64,000 nt of DNA from Orientallactaga sibirica (GCA_036365145.1 JAEOAD010000015.1:7371501-7435500); one strand, 5' to 3'; shown: positions 44,976-55,799, counted from the stretch's first letter. Numbers and translations: made by a program. Notes: generated by a model from the letters alone, not told the origin.

Positions 44976-45325
44976 TTTATGTTGGGGTAAATGATAGTTC
45001 TCTTGGGATGCACACTCTGGGGGAAGCCAGGTGCCATGTGAGAGAACTTGTTACCCAGTTGCCACCTTATTGGAGAGACAGAGCTGAGCTTTCAGACAGG
45101 AGCCAGCAACACCTGTCCCATGTGAGTGAACCTTCTTGGACTTCTACTCTATTTGAGACTTCATGGGACATGATTGCAGCTGAATTATCCTTACCACTCC
45201 ATGAAACTCCAAATGAGAATTGCCTAGACAAGCCCTTCCCATGGTGAGTAAAATAAAGTGATTATTTTAAACTCTTAACTTTTGAGTGGATTTATTATTA
45301 TGTGGTGATATTGCCGGAACACTTC
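44976..45325 (+). mobile_element. MLT1/MaLR-like LTR relic, sense
   Basis: GAGCCAGCAACACCTGTCCC, ATGTGAGTGAACCTTCTTGG, ACATGATTGCAGCTGAATTA, then GTAAAATAAAGTGATTATTT and AACTTTTGAGTGGATTTATT follow the sense order of the same LTR group (CCATGTGAGTGAGCCATCTT; GACTGCAGCC; AATAAA; TAAGTTTTGGGGT). It is head-on to the antisense fragment at its left. Confidence 0.6.
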
Positions 45326-45934
45326 ATAAACCCCCTGGGGGTATTTCTATTTGAGGAATCAAAATTTAACAGTTAAGTAAAATGTTTGGGTAATGGGGAA
45401 GAGATTTGATATGGTGAGGGTATGGTACAGCCTGATCAGCTCTGATTATGAGTCTATCTCCTCTAAAGAAAGCTCCTGCTTTTCAGGCCCTTCCCTTCTT
45501 CCAGTTATGAACTTACAGGTGAGACACAAGCTGTTTCCCTTCCTGAATCCTGTGTCCTAAAAACAGGACAGCAATGCTTCCTTGATCTTCTGTGAGATTT
45601 AAATAAAGTCACATTCCAGAAATCACCCCTCAGGTTGCCTGACATTTAAGGGCTCAACAATTTACTCACCCAACACATGTTTATTAAAAACTTTTCTGTG
45701 AAATCTTGGGTTCTCTGTGGGAATACTTGGGATGAGAGTTTCCTGTATTTTGATTATTTTGTATCTAGTTTCAGTATATACAGGGACTCCTCCAACGTGG
45801 ATCTGAGGCCCAGGGTGTATAGAGAGAGCTTCATTTCTGATTAGCAGCTCCTTCTGGTCTCCCACTATGAGGTGTATACTAAGTACACGGTCTAGGAAGA
45901 CCCAGGAATTCCATACCAGGAAAAGCTTAACCTA
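45326..45934. other. Unique non-coding sequence
   Basis: Nothing recognised. The minus-strand frame at 45662-45865 lacks support. Confidence 0.4.
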
Positions 45935-46110
45935 ATGATTCAGAGCTTGGCCATGCATGGTCAGAATACAAGGGCCCAATTTTTAGGTTTTCCACTTATT
46001 AGCTGGTTGATCTCAGGTGCATTATTTAACCTCTTTAGGCCACCATTTCCTCTTCGCTGATGTGGTCATAATAAGAGTAACTAACTTCATGCAACTGTCT
46101 GCCATCTTCA
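45935..46110 (+). mobile_element. MIR relic
   Basis: TTCCACTTATTAGCTGGTTG, ATCTCAGGTGCATTATTTAA, CCTCTTTAGGCCACCATTTC and CTCTTCGCTGATGTGGTCAT, then AATAAGAGTAACTAACTTCA. This is the full central MIR order. Confidence 0.82.
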
Positions 46111-47466
46111 AGTTGTCAGGGACATTCTAGCATTTAGTCTGGGCCAGACCAGCTCTGAGGATAATGTTAAGATGGTGATATTATCATTCTCATTACATTT
46201 GTCCTTGAGTTTTTGGATCCAGGCTTTAAGGCCCTGAAATGAGTGAGGTGGGGTGGGCACAGACATTTTTATTCTCAATTAAAGGAGACTTTTGAAAGCA
46301 AGAGAAGGGCAGATCAAGCTCCTTCTCCCTCCCTGCCTCCTGCTCCTTCTTGCCCTTGTTCTCTCAGTTCCTCTTCTCTGCCTCCCTTCAAAATGATGAC
46401 AGTATGTTCAAGTTTTGCAAATCAAAAGCATAGATTAGAAACCTGAGAATGAATGTGCTTATCAGACCCAGGAAGTCTCCAGGGGATTGGAATTGATTAC
46501 TCAGAGTGCACCACACAAAGTGATTATTTTTCTGCTGTGGTGAACAATGGGAACAAAGGGAGGGTTGGAAGTACTGCTCTACCCCAACCTCCCTAATCCT
46601 ATGATTTCCCAGTGATAGAATGCAGTCACAGAGTAAGCAAGTACGAACCCTCTTGCCAGCCTCTTTCTGGAAGTCAGTGTTAGGCGAAAGAAGATTTTTC
46701 CAGTTTAACCACCTTGTTTAATTTGGACAGCAGACCCTGCCTAACCTGGGAAATGCTGGGACCTTGCAAAGTTGGATGACGGATCAATGCAGGAGGTCAC
46801 TGAGGCCTATAAAATATATGATGATAACCTCCTTAAGTGGACTACATGTGGGCCTCACCCAACTCTGATGTCAACCAGGCTGGTTTCCTGCCTCTGAACT
46901 AGAATGACTTTCATTGTTAGCAGACTCTGTCTATAGGATGGGCGCCTGCTGGAGGATGCCTTGTAGGCTAGAGCTTGTTTTATGACTCATTTTAGACTGA
47001 CCATGGGAACTCTGCTCTGGGGAGCTGAAGTCATTGTCGGGGATGAAGTCATCATTAGGTTAAGCTGCTTATCTATCCATCAGAAGGGGTAAGATTCTGA
47101 TCTCTATCTGCTGTTCATTTCTTTCTCATCATGAAGATTAAGATTTATTTGAATAAAGAGTGAAAATAAAATGAGCTGCCAGCTTATCTGATATCTTGGT
47201 ATATATTAGAAAAATAACACCCTCCAGCACATGTGTAACCCATCAAGCTCATTACATAGCCCAGCAAAGGTCTATATCTTTCCTTTGTAATTGTCTCATA
47301 TCAGGGAGAATTTTTGGAATGCCCAACTTGGACAACTAGAGTGCGACAGCTCTGCAAGAAGGACAAAATCTATAATAATGGACGGAATCAGGCCTTCAGA
47401 GGAATACACATATTTGGATTTGTGGGCCTTCCAAATCCTGACACCAATTTTCCATTTTGTTCTTGA
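46111..47466. other. Unique non-coding sequence
   Basis: Repeat-poor. The part 46980-47240 contains several GATAA/TTATC words (CTGCTTATCTATCC, GCTTATCTGATATC) and could hold a regulatory element. Not testable by eye. Confidence 0.4.
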
Positions 47467-47655
47467 GCAGTGGTTCTCAAGCTTGAGCATGTATCAGAAG
47501 CATTTAGAAGGATTGGTGAAACACAGATTGCTAGTTCCAGACCTCAGAGTTTTGGATTTGGCAGAACTGGGGTGGGGATCTAAGGTGTATTTCTGTGTTC
47601 CAGAGTGATACAGAATATGCTCTTGGCCTAGGATCCACGCTTTGAGACCTTTTAC
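47467..47655 (+). mobile_element. MER5A-like hAT-Charlie MITE
   Basis: AGCAGTGGTTCTCAAGCTTG at the left end, AGCATGTATCAGAAGCATTT, AAACACAGATTGCTAGTTCC, CAGAGTTTTGGATTTGGCAG, AACTGGGGTGGGGATC and a right end GGATCCACGCTTTGAGACC follow MER5A closely. It carries no transposase. The plus-strand frame at 47291-47608 runs across it and is an artefact. Confidence 0.85.
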
Positions 47656-48689
47656 CTGGATAGCAAGTTTTCAACCCAGAATGACCACTTCTAGGCACCA
47701 GGTATTGGGCTTGTTCACCCCCAACCAAAGATGCTCTCAAAGATTGTTGCCCAAATATATGGCATCACTGATATCTTCTGAAAGGCCTTCTTTCCAGCTC
47801 TTTTCTCAGGAGTTCCACATATTCTGGGAGCCCAGGGATGAATTTGGAGAGAGTTTGCAGCATCTTAATCAGCACAGAGTAGAATAAAATTGGGTTTCCT
47901 TCTCTAAACTCACAAGTTCTTTATGCATTCACTCCCAGAGAATTGCTTCCTGCACTGAACATCACCTGCTTGATTTCAGTCTAGAGATCTTTTTTTTTAA
48001 CCATCTTCAGAAACTATGCTTGTTTTTTTTTTCCTGTAGAATGTAAAATAAGCTCTGCTAATGATCAGCTTATTAGAATCTTCTCTAGAATCGGATAACT
48101 TACAACAGGAAACTGGCATAGTCATGGATATACACAATACACCCAGGCATATACACATATAGCACGCATATACACAATCATTGTTGAGTTAACTTTTTCT
48201 GGGAAGGTGTGAACCAGTTTTTATTCTTCCTAATAGGGCACCAATGACGGAACAAAGAAACAATTCCATCCAAGTGCATATTGGTGAATCAGTGAGTTTA
48301 TTGGGATACTTACAGGAGCACAAGTGAGGGGTTACTTTGGAAATGTCGGTGACCACAATACAGCTGTATTACTGAAAAGTCCCATTCCAATATAGGCGAA
48401 AGTCTCTCAAGAAATTGTATAGATGAACTCTTTTTTCATTTAATCTCCTCTATACAGTAGCATCTCCCAAGACTAAGTGCAACTAGGGCAGTATTATGTG
48501 CAGTTGTGAAGTAGTGGGAGGAAGTAAGTAGTTATAATCTCAGATGGAGGACCAGTGATCCCCAACACCCTTCTACAAAGCCACATTAGGTAGTAGGCCC
48601 AGTCTTATGAAGGACTGTCTCAGTGGGCACAGCTGCTCTGATTTCAAGATGCTGATGGCTATGTATACAGGACAGAGTTTCATAAAACT
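47656..48689. other. Unique non-coding sequence
   Basis: Two T runs near 47990 and 48022 and a short CA-rich patch near 48130-48180. No gene seen. Confidence 0.4.
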
Positions 48690-49015
48690 TATGCAAACAT
48701 ATACATGGGACACACACTTCCCCATGTAAAAACACACACAACCCATACACGTCCATATAGATACACATAACACACATGTGAAAACACACATACAACACAC
48801 ATATACAAAACCATGCAGACTTCACACAACAAACACATATACCCATGCAAGCAGAAACCTCCTCTGTGCAAATATGCACATGACACCCAACACCCATGCA
48901 AATATACACACATGCAAATATATGTGATACATATAAACCCACCAACACAAATACATATGCATCTAAATACACCCATGATACACAGATGCAAAAAAAAAAA
49001 AAAACCCACACAAGA
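48690..49015 (+). repeat. Degenerate CA-rich simple repeat
   Basis: A 325 bp strand-biased tract of ACACAC, ACACATA, CCATGCAAATA and similar words, ending in A15. Its G-poor plus strand produces long, cysteine- and valine-rich antisense frames (48586-49168) that are composition artefacts. Confidence 0.9.
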
Positions 49016-49870
49016 CAAACTTCTTTGGAGACATCTCTGAGACAGGTTGAATGAATAATAGGCTGTCTGGGCATTTCCAATGGAGCCAGAGAAATCTGGA
49101 CTCAGTGGGATTTGGTTATCAGCATTATAATGCTCCTTCTGTGCTGTCAGGGAGAGAAAGTAGGGCACTCATTTTTGGAGCTGTTGGAGTTTCAAGCACC
49201 GCTGTGGCTTTGACCATGACTTGGCATGCTTTCAGATATGAATGGCTTTCCCACTGGCCCTCCAAGGTCCACAGGATATTTTTTAAAAGGTTGGCCACCA
49301 AGTCACCACACTTCATTAATGGCAGCAGTTATTTTATCTATGAGAATAACTGTCCTTCTTAGCTTCTCAATTTGTTGCCTGTGCAATGATTTATTACCTT
49401 CCAAAGTGGCAGTAATTGTATAATGATGCAAAAATCATGACAAGCCATTCTGATAAACTGTATTACCTGTGGCATCTTGCATTCTGACTGCATTCCAGCA
49501 TGTACTGTAGGATAACAGCACACCCACAGGACTGACAGGCAGCAGGCAAGACAGCTTCATAGGCCTGAGGAAAGAAGGGGGATAAGAAAGGGGACGGAGC
49601 CCTCCTGAATGGAGCCTGAGGAGAACTGGCCTGGTGTGAGTTGATTCCATTTGGGACATTTTTTTGTAAAATCGGGCTGTCTGTGTTTTTCATTCCGAAA
49701 AATGAAATGCTGTATTTGCTTCATTTTTTAAAAATCTTGGAATGTAGAACTAGCTCTTAAAATTTGCTAATGAAATGTATGTGCAAAACAATATATACAT
49801 AAATAGTATGTATTTGAACTCTAGTTTTATCTTTATACCTCATCTTTGGCTATTTTCTTTACTAAATGAC
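49016..49870. other. Repeat-free block, candidate conserved non-coding sequence
   Basis: Unique sequence with TTCATTAATGGCAGC, CAGTAATTGTATAATGATGC and ATGATTTATTACC words near 49310-49450. Overlapping frames on both strands, none convincing. Lies directly upstream of the exon candidate. Confidence 0.3.
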
Positions 49871-49881
49871 TAAGCTTTCAG

Positions 49882-50059
49882 CATCCATATGGACTCAGAT
49901 CTACCTTTCTGTGAGCTAAGGGATGAGGCACTGCAATGTGCTAGTACTGAAGGTATTAGTGACTCAAGAAGTGATGTTTCAGATTTGTTTCTCATTTTGG
50001 AAAAATATATGAAACCACAAAGCCCTTTACATGAATCTGAGAGACAAAATTGTAGCCAA
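49882..50059 (+). CDS. Candidate internal exon of an unrecognised gene
   Basis: A 178 bp interval preceded by a pyrimidine-leaning stretch, a possible branch site (AATGACTAAG) and the acceptor CTTTCAG at 49875-49881, and followed by a GTATGT donor at 50060-50065. The frame is open throughout: after one leading base it encodes 59 residues beginning IHMDSDLPFCELRDEALQCA and ending ESERQNCSQ. It would be a phase-shifting internal exon. Composition is hydrophilic, with a helix-prone middle (VSDLFLILEKYMK). I do not recognise the protein. It may equally be a chance frame: 59 codons is within what random sequence gives. Confidence 0.22.
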
Positions 50060-50065
50060 GTATGT

Positions 50066-50421
50066 CTGTCAAGAGGTCCTTGAAGTCACCAGAGCTTCCC
50101 TGATGTGGGTCTGTGATTATGAAGAAGACCTTCCATTATTTTCCTGAACCAAAGTATAATGCATCCTCTTGTGTAGTTATACTCTCTCCTTTCCTTTTCA
50201 TGGCCACTTGATAATGGCCATAGGCTTTCATGGAAGGTTCTCTTGGGATTGTGCAAGTGGGTAGGCATAGACTACATCTGTGTTGAGGGTGGGGCCTTAA
50301 CACAAGGAAAAGCAGGGCGACTATTTCAGAGGTCTTTCTGTTTTACCAGGGATGTCTGTCTCTCTTCTGAGTCCTCAAATTTGGAAACTAACTTAGTCAA
50401 ATCATCAAAATTCCAACTTAG
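50066..50421. other. Unique non-coding sequence
   Basis: No repeat and no second exon-like interval seen downstream of 50065 before the SINE. Confidence 0.4.
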
Positions 50422-50650
50422 GGGCTGGAAAGATGGCTTAGTAGTTAAGGCACTTGCCTGAGAAGCCTAAGAACTCAGGTTTGATTCCCCAGTACCCACA
50501 TACGCTAGATGCATAAGGTGGTGTTTGTTTGGAGTTTGTCTGCACTGGCTAGAGGCTCTGGCATGCCCATTCTCTCTCTCTTTCTGTCTCTTTCTGTCTC
50601 ATATGCCCCACTCACTCTCAAATAAATACATAAATAAAAATGCAAAAAAA
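50422..50650 (+). mobile_element. tRNA-type SINE
   Basis: Head GGGGCTGGAAAGATGGCTTA, GGTTTGATTCCCC, body GTTTGGAGTTTGTCTGCACT, CT-rich stretch and CAAATAAATACATAAATAAA tail. Confidence 0.93.
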
Positions 50651-50705
50651 TTGTACTTGGAGATTTAGGCTATAGAGGCATCAGTGGCTTCAAGGCCAGG
50701 GCTAG

Positions 50706-51120
50706 AACATGGCTTCTTAATCTTGGAATTATTGATACTTTGAGCCAGATAGGCCAATTTTTTTTTTGACAACTTCCTTAATTGTAGTCAATATTCCATG
50801 GTACTTCCCTCCTTCCCTCCACTTTCCCCTTTGAAACTCCACTCTCCATTATATCCCACCCCCCAATCAGTCTCTCTTTTCATTTTGGTGTCATCATCTT
50901 TTCCTCCCATTATGATAGTCTTGTGTAGGTAGTGTCAGGCACTGACATTTTTGAGGGCTTGAGCTATATTACATGTAGGATGCTTCATATTGTTTCTGGC
51001 TTTTCCTCACTGGACACCAGTTGTGTACTGCTAGATCCAGTTGTGAGAATAAGAAATGTCTTAAAACATTGATCAAAGTCCCCTGGAGGGATGGGCAAAG
51101 ATAGCCAAGGACCACTGAGC
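50706..51120 (-). mobile_element. MER20-like hAT-Charlie MITE, split by L1
   Basis: Left piece (50706-50757): GGCTTCTTAATCTTGGAATT, ATTGATACTTTGAGCCAGAT. Right piece (50945-51120): ATTACATGTAGGATGCTTCA, CCAGTTGTGAGAATAAGAAA, AAAGTCCCCTGGAGGGATGG. In reverse this is the MER20 order (CCCCAGGGGACATTTGGCA; GTTGTCACAACTGG; CATCCTACAATGCACAGG; GCCGAGGTTGAGAA). MER20 copies are known to have been recruited as enhancers in placental mammals. Nothing here shows that for this broken copy. Confidence 0.75.
50758..50944 (-). mobile_element. L1 3'UTR fragment inside MER20-like element
   Basis: TTTTTTTTTGACAACTTCCT, CCATGGTACTTCCCTCC, TCAGTCTCTCTTTTCATTTT and GTGTAGGTAGTGTCAGGCAC match 19.54-19.71 kb and 4.26-4.43 kb. 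Antisense, cut to about 190 bp. Similar words at the two edges (TTGATACTTTGAG and CTGACATTTTTGAG) may be the target duplication. Confidence 0.85.
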
Positions 51121-51329
51121 TGAGACACCAGAAACATGAATTTTCCCCTTCTCTGTGGTCAGAGGCAGGCTTTCTGGTTCCTCTTTCCTGTCATGTCTTG
51201 AGATGTCCTTTGCCTGCTTGTTATTATACATGAAGCCCAAGGCTGACTTGTTGACCTCAGGGCTCTTGCGACTGGGACTCTACTATTTCTATCAGCTTTC
51301 TTTCTTCTACACACAGATTATCTATAGAT

Positions 51330-51800
51330 GCAAAGCAAAGTACTCCCAAACTGAGTAGCTTCAAATATTAGTAATCAATATGACAGTGTTTGTGGATAAG
51401 GGGGTCTAGTGGCTTTGCGGGGTGGTTGTCACCCAGGGTCATTCTGAGGGTTACAGTCTGGTTAAGTTGAGAATCTTCATATGAAAGCTTGACCAGAGCT
51501 GGGGTGGCTTGTTTATAGCAGAGCTTCCTCACAAGATTGCTGGCAGGCTTTCTTTCTTCACCTTCTGCATTGGCTGCTTGAATGTTGCCACAATATGCCC
51601 ACTAACTTCCTGCACATGATCCAAGACAAAGAGAGAAAGACAAGGAATAAGCCTCAATGTCCTTGATAATTTAGTCTCTGAAGTCACATTCTATCAGTCT
51701 GTTTTATTCTACTTATTAGAATAAAGTCACTCAGTTCAGCTTATTCAAAGGAAAGACAACTAAATTCCACTTTGAAGGAGAAGCAGAATTTGTAGCCCTT
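51330..51800 (-). mobile_element. MLT1/MaLR-like LTR relic, antisense
   Basis: GTACTCCCAAACTGAGTAGC, TTCAAATATTAGTAATCAAT, GCAGAGCTTCCTCACAAGAT, AAGTCACATTCTATCAGTCT and GAAAACCATCACACC loosely follow antisense MaLR LTRs (GTACCCCAAAACTTAGTGGC; CACATTCTATTGGCC). Strongly decayed. Confidence 0.5.
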
Positions 51801-52045
51801 TTGAAAACCATCACACCCTACACACAAAGCTGCCTGCTTATGCTAATGAGACCCCATCCCTCTACCCACAGTGGTCCTGAAGACTCTGCTCTGTGACTCC
51901 CTCATGGCCCCCTTTGGAAAAGCATTTGACAAATGTACAAATGAAATTATAAAATAAAAAAGTTTGGAGTTTGGTCCCTCTCTGGGATATTTGCAACTTT
52001 ATAGGGAACCCGTAGACAAGAAGCCCACCATATTAGTGATGGGCG

Positions 52046-52262
52046 TGTTAGTTACTTTTCTCATTGCTATGACAAAATGCCCAATAAAAGCTGAGAACAA
52101 ACAGAAAGTAGGTCCAGACAATGAAAACCTCCAGACCCGCCTGCTATGACCCACTTTCTGTAGCAAGGCTTCACCTTGCTACACCACCAGCTGGGGACCA
52201 AGTTTTTGAATACATAAGCCTGTGGGGGACAGTTCACATTCAAACCAAAATAGTGGGGTGCC
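52046..52262 (-). mobile_element. MT-like LTR, antisense, shortened
   Basis: GTGTTAGTTACTTTTCTCAT, TGCTATGACAAAATGCCCAA at the left and AGTTCACATTCAAACCAAAA at the right are the two ends of the family. The middle is deleted, leaving about 217 bp. Confidence 0.75.
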
Positions 52263-52424
52263 AAGTACGTGAAGAGATTCCCAAGGTACACAGTCAGTGT
52301 TGGGCATTGAGAGGCAGCTGCTCCCTCCCTCCTTTGACCTCTGCCCTGCTCATATCCTGAGCGTCTCCTGAACCCAGTGATAGCCTTACTAGTAGCTCCT
52401 ACACCCAGATCTGGCACATGAAGA

Positions 52425-52500
52425 GGTGAGGCTCTGGAGCCAGGATGCTTGAGTTGAAATGCCAGCTCCAGTGCTGGCAGAGGTGGCTTGTTGATCACTG
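52425..52500 (+). mobile_element. MIR 5' fragment
   Basis: AGGCTCTGGAGCCAGGATGC, TTGAGTTGAAATGCCAGCTC matches the MIR start (GACTCTGGAGCCAGACTGCC; TGGGTTCGAATCCCAGCTC). Confidence 0.65.
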
Positions 52501-52919
52501 ATACTTTGTTGTTCCCTTTCATGATTTAGAATGAAGACTTGGAAGTGGTTGTCAAGCTGGTGTTGATGTGCTCCGCCTTTCTTACATCTACGTGGGTACA
52601 TGTGGCTGAGCTCTGACCCCTGGGTATAAGTGGAAGTGATAAGGAACTTTCTGGGTATGACCCATGCATACCCTCTATGTGATCTTCCACATTTCCTCCA
52701 CATCATCTGTTGGTTGGAGGTAGAGATGCCAGGGCAGCACCAGAAACTACCAAAAGATGGCAGGCAGAGTGTCTCTCAGCTGGGTCCCAAGTTGACCCTC
52801 CTCCCACAGGAGGCTTGCTGTGAGTGAAATACAAGTTTCTACCATTCTAAGTTTGTATGATTTCAGTATTTGCTATGGCAAGTAGCATTACTCAACTAAT
52901 ATCATCACTTCTTCACTAT
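52501..52919. other. Unique non-coding sequence
   Basis: Separates two MIR pieces in the same direction, so it could be an old insertion into one MIR, but I recognise no element in it. Confidence 0.35.
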
Positions 52920-53082
52920 ATAAATTTGGGAAAATTTGCTTAACATTTCTTACCTGGTTTCTCCATCTATAAAATAGAAATCAAGAGTGCTATCATCTCA
53001 TGAGGTTATAATAATGAAGAAACAAGGTCAATCCAGTAAATAAGTGTCTGGGGCATAATACTTGCCTAGTAAGGTTTCCAAT
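52920..53082 (+). mobile_element. MIR 3' fragment
   Basis: GGAAAATTTGCTTAACATTT, CTTACCTGGTTTCTCCATCT, ATAAAATAGAAATCAAGAGT, CATGAGGTTATAATAATGAA and GTGTCTGGGGCATAATACTT match the MIR 3' half (GGGCAAGTTACTTAACCTC; GTTTCCTCATCTGTAAAATG; GTGCCTGGCACATAGTA). Confidence 0.8.
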
Positions 53083-53984
53083 TCCTCTTCTTATTGACTA
53101 GCATAAATCACCATCTGCCCAAGTGAGTGATGTCAGCTGGGAAAGAGTTTTTGCTTCAAAACCATTTTCTATCCTGACATGCTGTGATCCAGCTGAGGTT
53201 GAGCTACAAGACAAAGCTCTTATGTACTTTGGCTTAAGGCAATTCCAGGTGGGCAGTGGGCCTGGGGTAATATAGCTGTTCTTTGGGGTCTCAGCTGCTA
53301 CACAGAGTTGTTTCTTTTGTGTACATAGGAGATATCCTCACAAGGTAGATGTTTTCTGAGGCCCAGGCAGGCCAGGCCAAACCAGAGAACTGGAGGGACA
53401 ACAGGCCACAGTGGGCCTCCTGGTGTCTTTGGTATCGTCTTCTGCAGTATGGAGCGTTTCATCCTTGCTAAGCTCAGTCCTCAAACAGGAAGGTTGAAAG
53501 CACAATTGACTCTCTCTAATCAGCAGTCTTTCTTGCCTTGTCCCATGTGTTTCTCTACTTGCAGGAGTGTAGCATGGCCATTGTTTTGTTTTAGCCATTG
53601 AGCTGGATGTGGGACTGGGTGCCAGGGAGGCAGGCATTCATGTAGCATGGCTCTCACGATCCATTCACCCTCTCTACCATGTTCCCGATCTGGATGTATC
53701 AGCACACTGCTAGTATTTGTAGTACCCCACAGTATTATTGAGCTGGAGAGGCACTTGGGGAAGTGTTTGCTGCCTCGACAGTTTGGCTACATCTAAACAA
53801 GCTGGGGATTTACTGAGGTCAGCAACGGCTGGATGATCAATAAGGCATTTCAGATAAAACCCCATTTTTGCCTCTAGCAAATTCACAGGGTTACTTTGCC
53901 TTTGTAAACAACATCTTAAGGAATGCTGATTGTAAATCATCTCAAATGCACCTTTACACCCCTCATGCCATGTATTTCTCCTAA
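53083..53984. other. Unique non-coding sequence
   Basis: No recognised repeat. Minus-strand frames at 53338-53705 and 53710-54060 lack support. Confidence 0.4.
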
Positions 53985-54135
53985 TAACTTTGCATGGGAA
54001 GCAAGAAAGGACCCTTGTACTAGTGAAGACAAAGAAGCCCAGAGGATGCAATTGACTCACCTAAGGTCAGAGTGAATTTGTTGGGAGGGGGCAGATTAGG
54101 ATCCCAGGCTCTCATCACCAGGCCTGCCTGGTGTA
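53985..54135 (-). mobile_element. MIR relic, antisense
   Basis: GAAGCCCAGAGGATGCAATT, GACTCACCTAAGGTCAGAGT, AGATTAGGATCCCAGGCTCT follow antisense MIR (GAGGCCCAGAGAGGTTAAGT; GACTTGCCCAAGGTCACAC; GGGATTCGAACCCAGGTCT). Confidence 0.75.
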
Positions 54136-54916
54136 TTCAGTATCCCACTTACCATTGAGCTTGAGCTTCCCTGACCTGGGTCTGTCCCTCCTATACTTCT
54201 GTAGAGCAGTGCTTATCAGTGAGTGGGCTGCAGGGAGCCACATGTTCAGTGACATTGTCAGGGCTCCAGGCTAACCTTACCTGCTGTCTGGGCAACCTGG
54301 CAAATGACCACATTTTCCTTTGGATCTAATTATCTGAGAAGAAAAAGGTATTTCACTGTGAATCCATGGAACTGCTTTCTAAGAAGCCTGCAAGCACATG
54401 CAAGCTGAAGCTGGGTTTTGTCAAGAAAAGGAAAGAACAAGCATGGATGGTCTGCTGTGGAATGACCTAATGCTGACTTGACAGGATCCAGAATATCAGC
54501 TCTGGAGGTTTCTCACCAGCCCTAAGAGAAGCACTTTTGGCCCTGTGGTCAGTGTGGCATAAGTCAATGCATATCTGGATTTGGGGATGACAGAGAAGGA
54601 GCTGGAAAGAGAATCTGGATCCTCTCCTGGGGACATTTTGGGGAAAGGGAGCTGAGGAGTGAACAGAATCCTTGGGATTGGTCTAAAGGTTCTTTCTGGG
54701 TCTGTTCCCCAAACCTCATAGACTTCTTGTATCCAGGTGGTGGTTTCTCACCTTCAGAGGTAGGGCTGGGATCCAGGTTCATACTTGATATGAGATGCCC
54801 ATTATCCCAAGCTACCAAGTCACTTTCTGGGAGGAGAAATCATGAGCAGGTCCCAGAGCAGGGGACAAGTATGGCTTCTAACTTGATGTGGCCAGGGAAG
54901 GCAGGCACAACAGATA
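54136..54916. other. Unique non-coding sequence
   Basis: Repeat-poor, no supported frame. Confidence 0.4.
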
Positions 54917-55262
54917 TGTAGTGAGAAGTACATTATTTACTTGGGGTTTGAATGAGAAATGCCTCGAAAGGCTTATGTATTTGAATAGGTGGCCTTCAGG
55001 TAGTGATGCTGTGTTGGAAGATTGTAGAACCTTTAGGAGGTAGTTCTTTGCTGGACAAAGTATGTCACCTAGGCTGGGCCTTGAGGCCTTATACACTAGC
55101 CCCACTTCCTGACTGTAGATGTCATGGGATTAACCACCTCATGCCCTGACACCATGCTTCCCGACCATGATGGACTGCATCCCCTGAAGAGCTAAGCCAG
55201 AAGAATCTTGCTGTAAGTTGCTTCTTGTCAAGGTGGTCACAGCAAAACAGTAATCAATACAA
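54917..55262 (+). mobile_element. MT-like LTR, sense
   Basis: GGGGTTTGAATGAGAAATGC, AGAACCTTTAGGAGGTAGTT, CACCATGCTTCCCGACCATG, ATGGACTGCATCCCCTGAAG, TAAGTTGCTTCTTGTCAAGG and CACAGCAAAACAGTAATCAA follow the sense order of rodent MT-type LTRs. Confidence 0.78.
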
Positions 55263-55317
55263 CCCTTTAACCTGGACTAAACACTGCTCTCCCATCACTT
55301 AGGGTTCAACATGTGCT

Positions 55318-55710
55318 CTAGTCAGTTCGTAGATGTTGCTTGTGTTGCTGGGACAAACATCCAACCAGAAGCAGGTTATGGGAGGAAAGGATTTATTTCA
55401 GGCTTACAAATTCTAGGGTAACACAAGAAGCTGGCTCCCTTCCACAAATCGAAGCAGAGAGACACAATAAAACACTGATAGCACGAACCACCATAGCTCA
55501 GACTGTTCTATCCATGGCTGGTAGGGTTGGACTCCAAGACCCTCTACCAGCGATACAGCCCCTGTAGCAGGGATCTGCCTGCCAGGGGCTGAAGTTGCAA
55601 GTTCAAGTGTTTTTGGTGACATTTGTTGCTTTTGATATTTCTTTTTTTGATATATATGCTTCAATAAAACACCTGAGTCTGTGGGGACATACATTCAAAC
55701 AACCACAGTA
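55318..55710 (-). mobile_element. MT-like LTR, antisense
   Basis: TTGTGTTGCTGGGACAAACA, CCAACCAGAAGCAGGTTATG, GGAGGAAAGGATTTATTTCA, and at the right GGGGACATACATTCAAACAA. It is closest to the copy at 58752-59088 (shared GTTGCTGGGACAAACA and GACATACATTCA). It lies 55 bases from a sense LTR of the same group, tail to tail. Confidence 0.78.
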
Positions 55711-55799
55711 GGAGTGTAAGAACAGTCACTTTTCAAGAATTTAGTAACTTCCTCTCTTTCTCACTCTCTCTTTTTTCTTTCTCTCCCTCCCTCTATCTT

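Noticed and set aside
47291..47608. 105-codon plus-strand frame
   Set aside because: Its second half is a MER5A-like DNA transposon read through by chance.
48586..49168. Antisense frames of 159 and 164 codons, rich in Cys and Val
   Set aside because: They are read from the CA-rich simple repeat. Composition bias removes stops and creates the frames.
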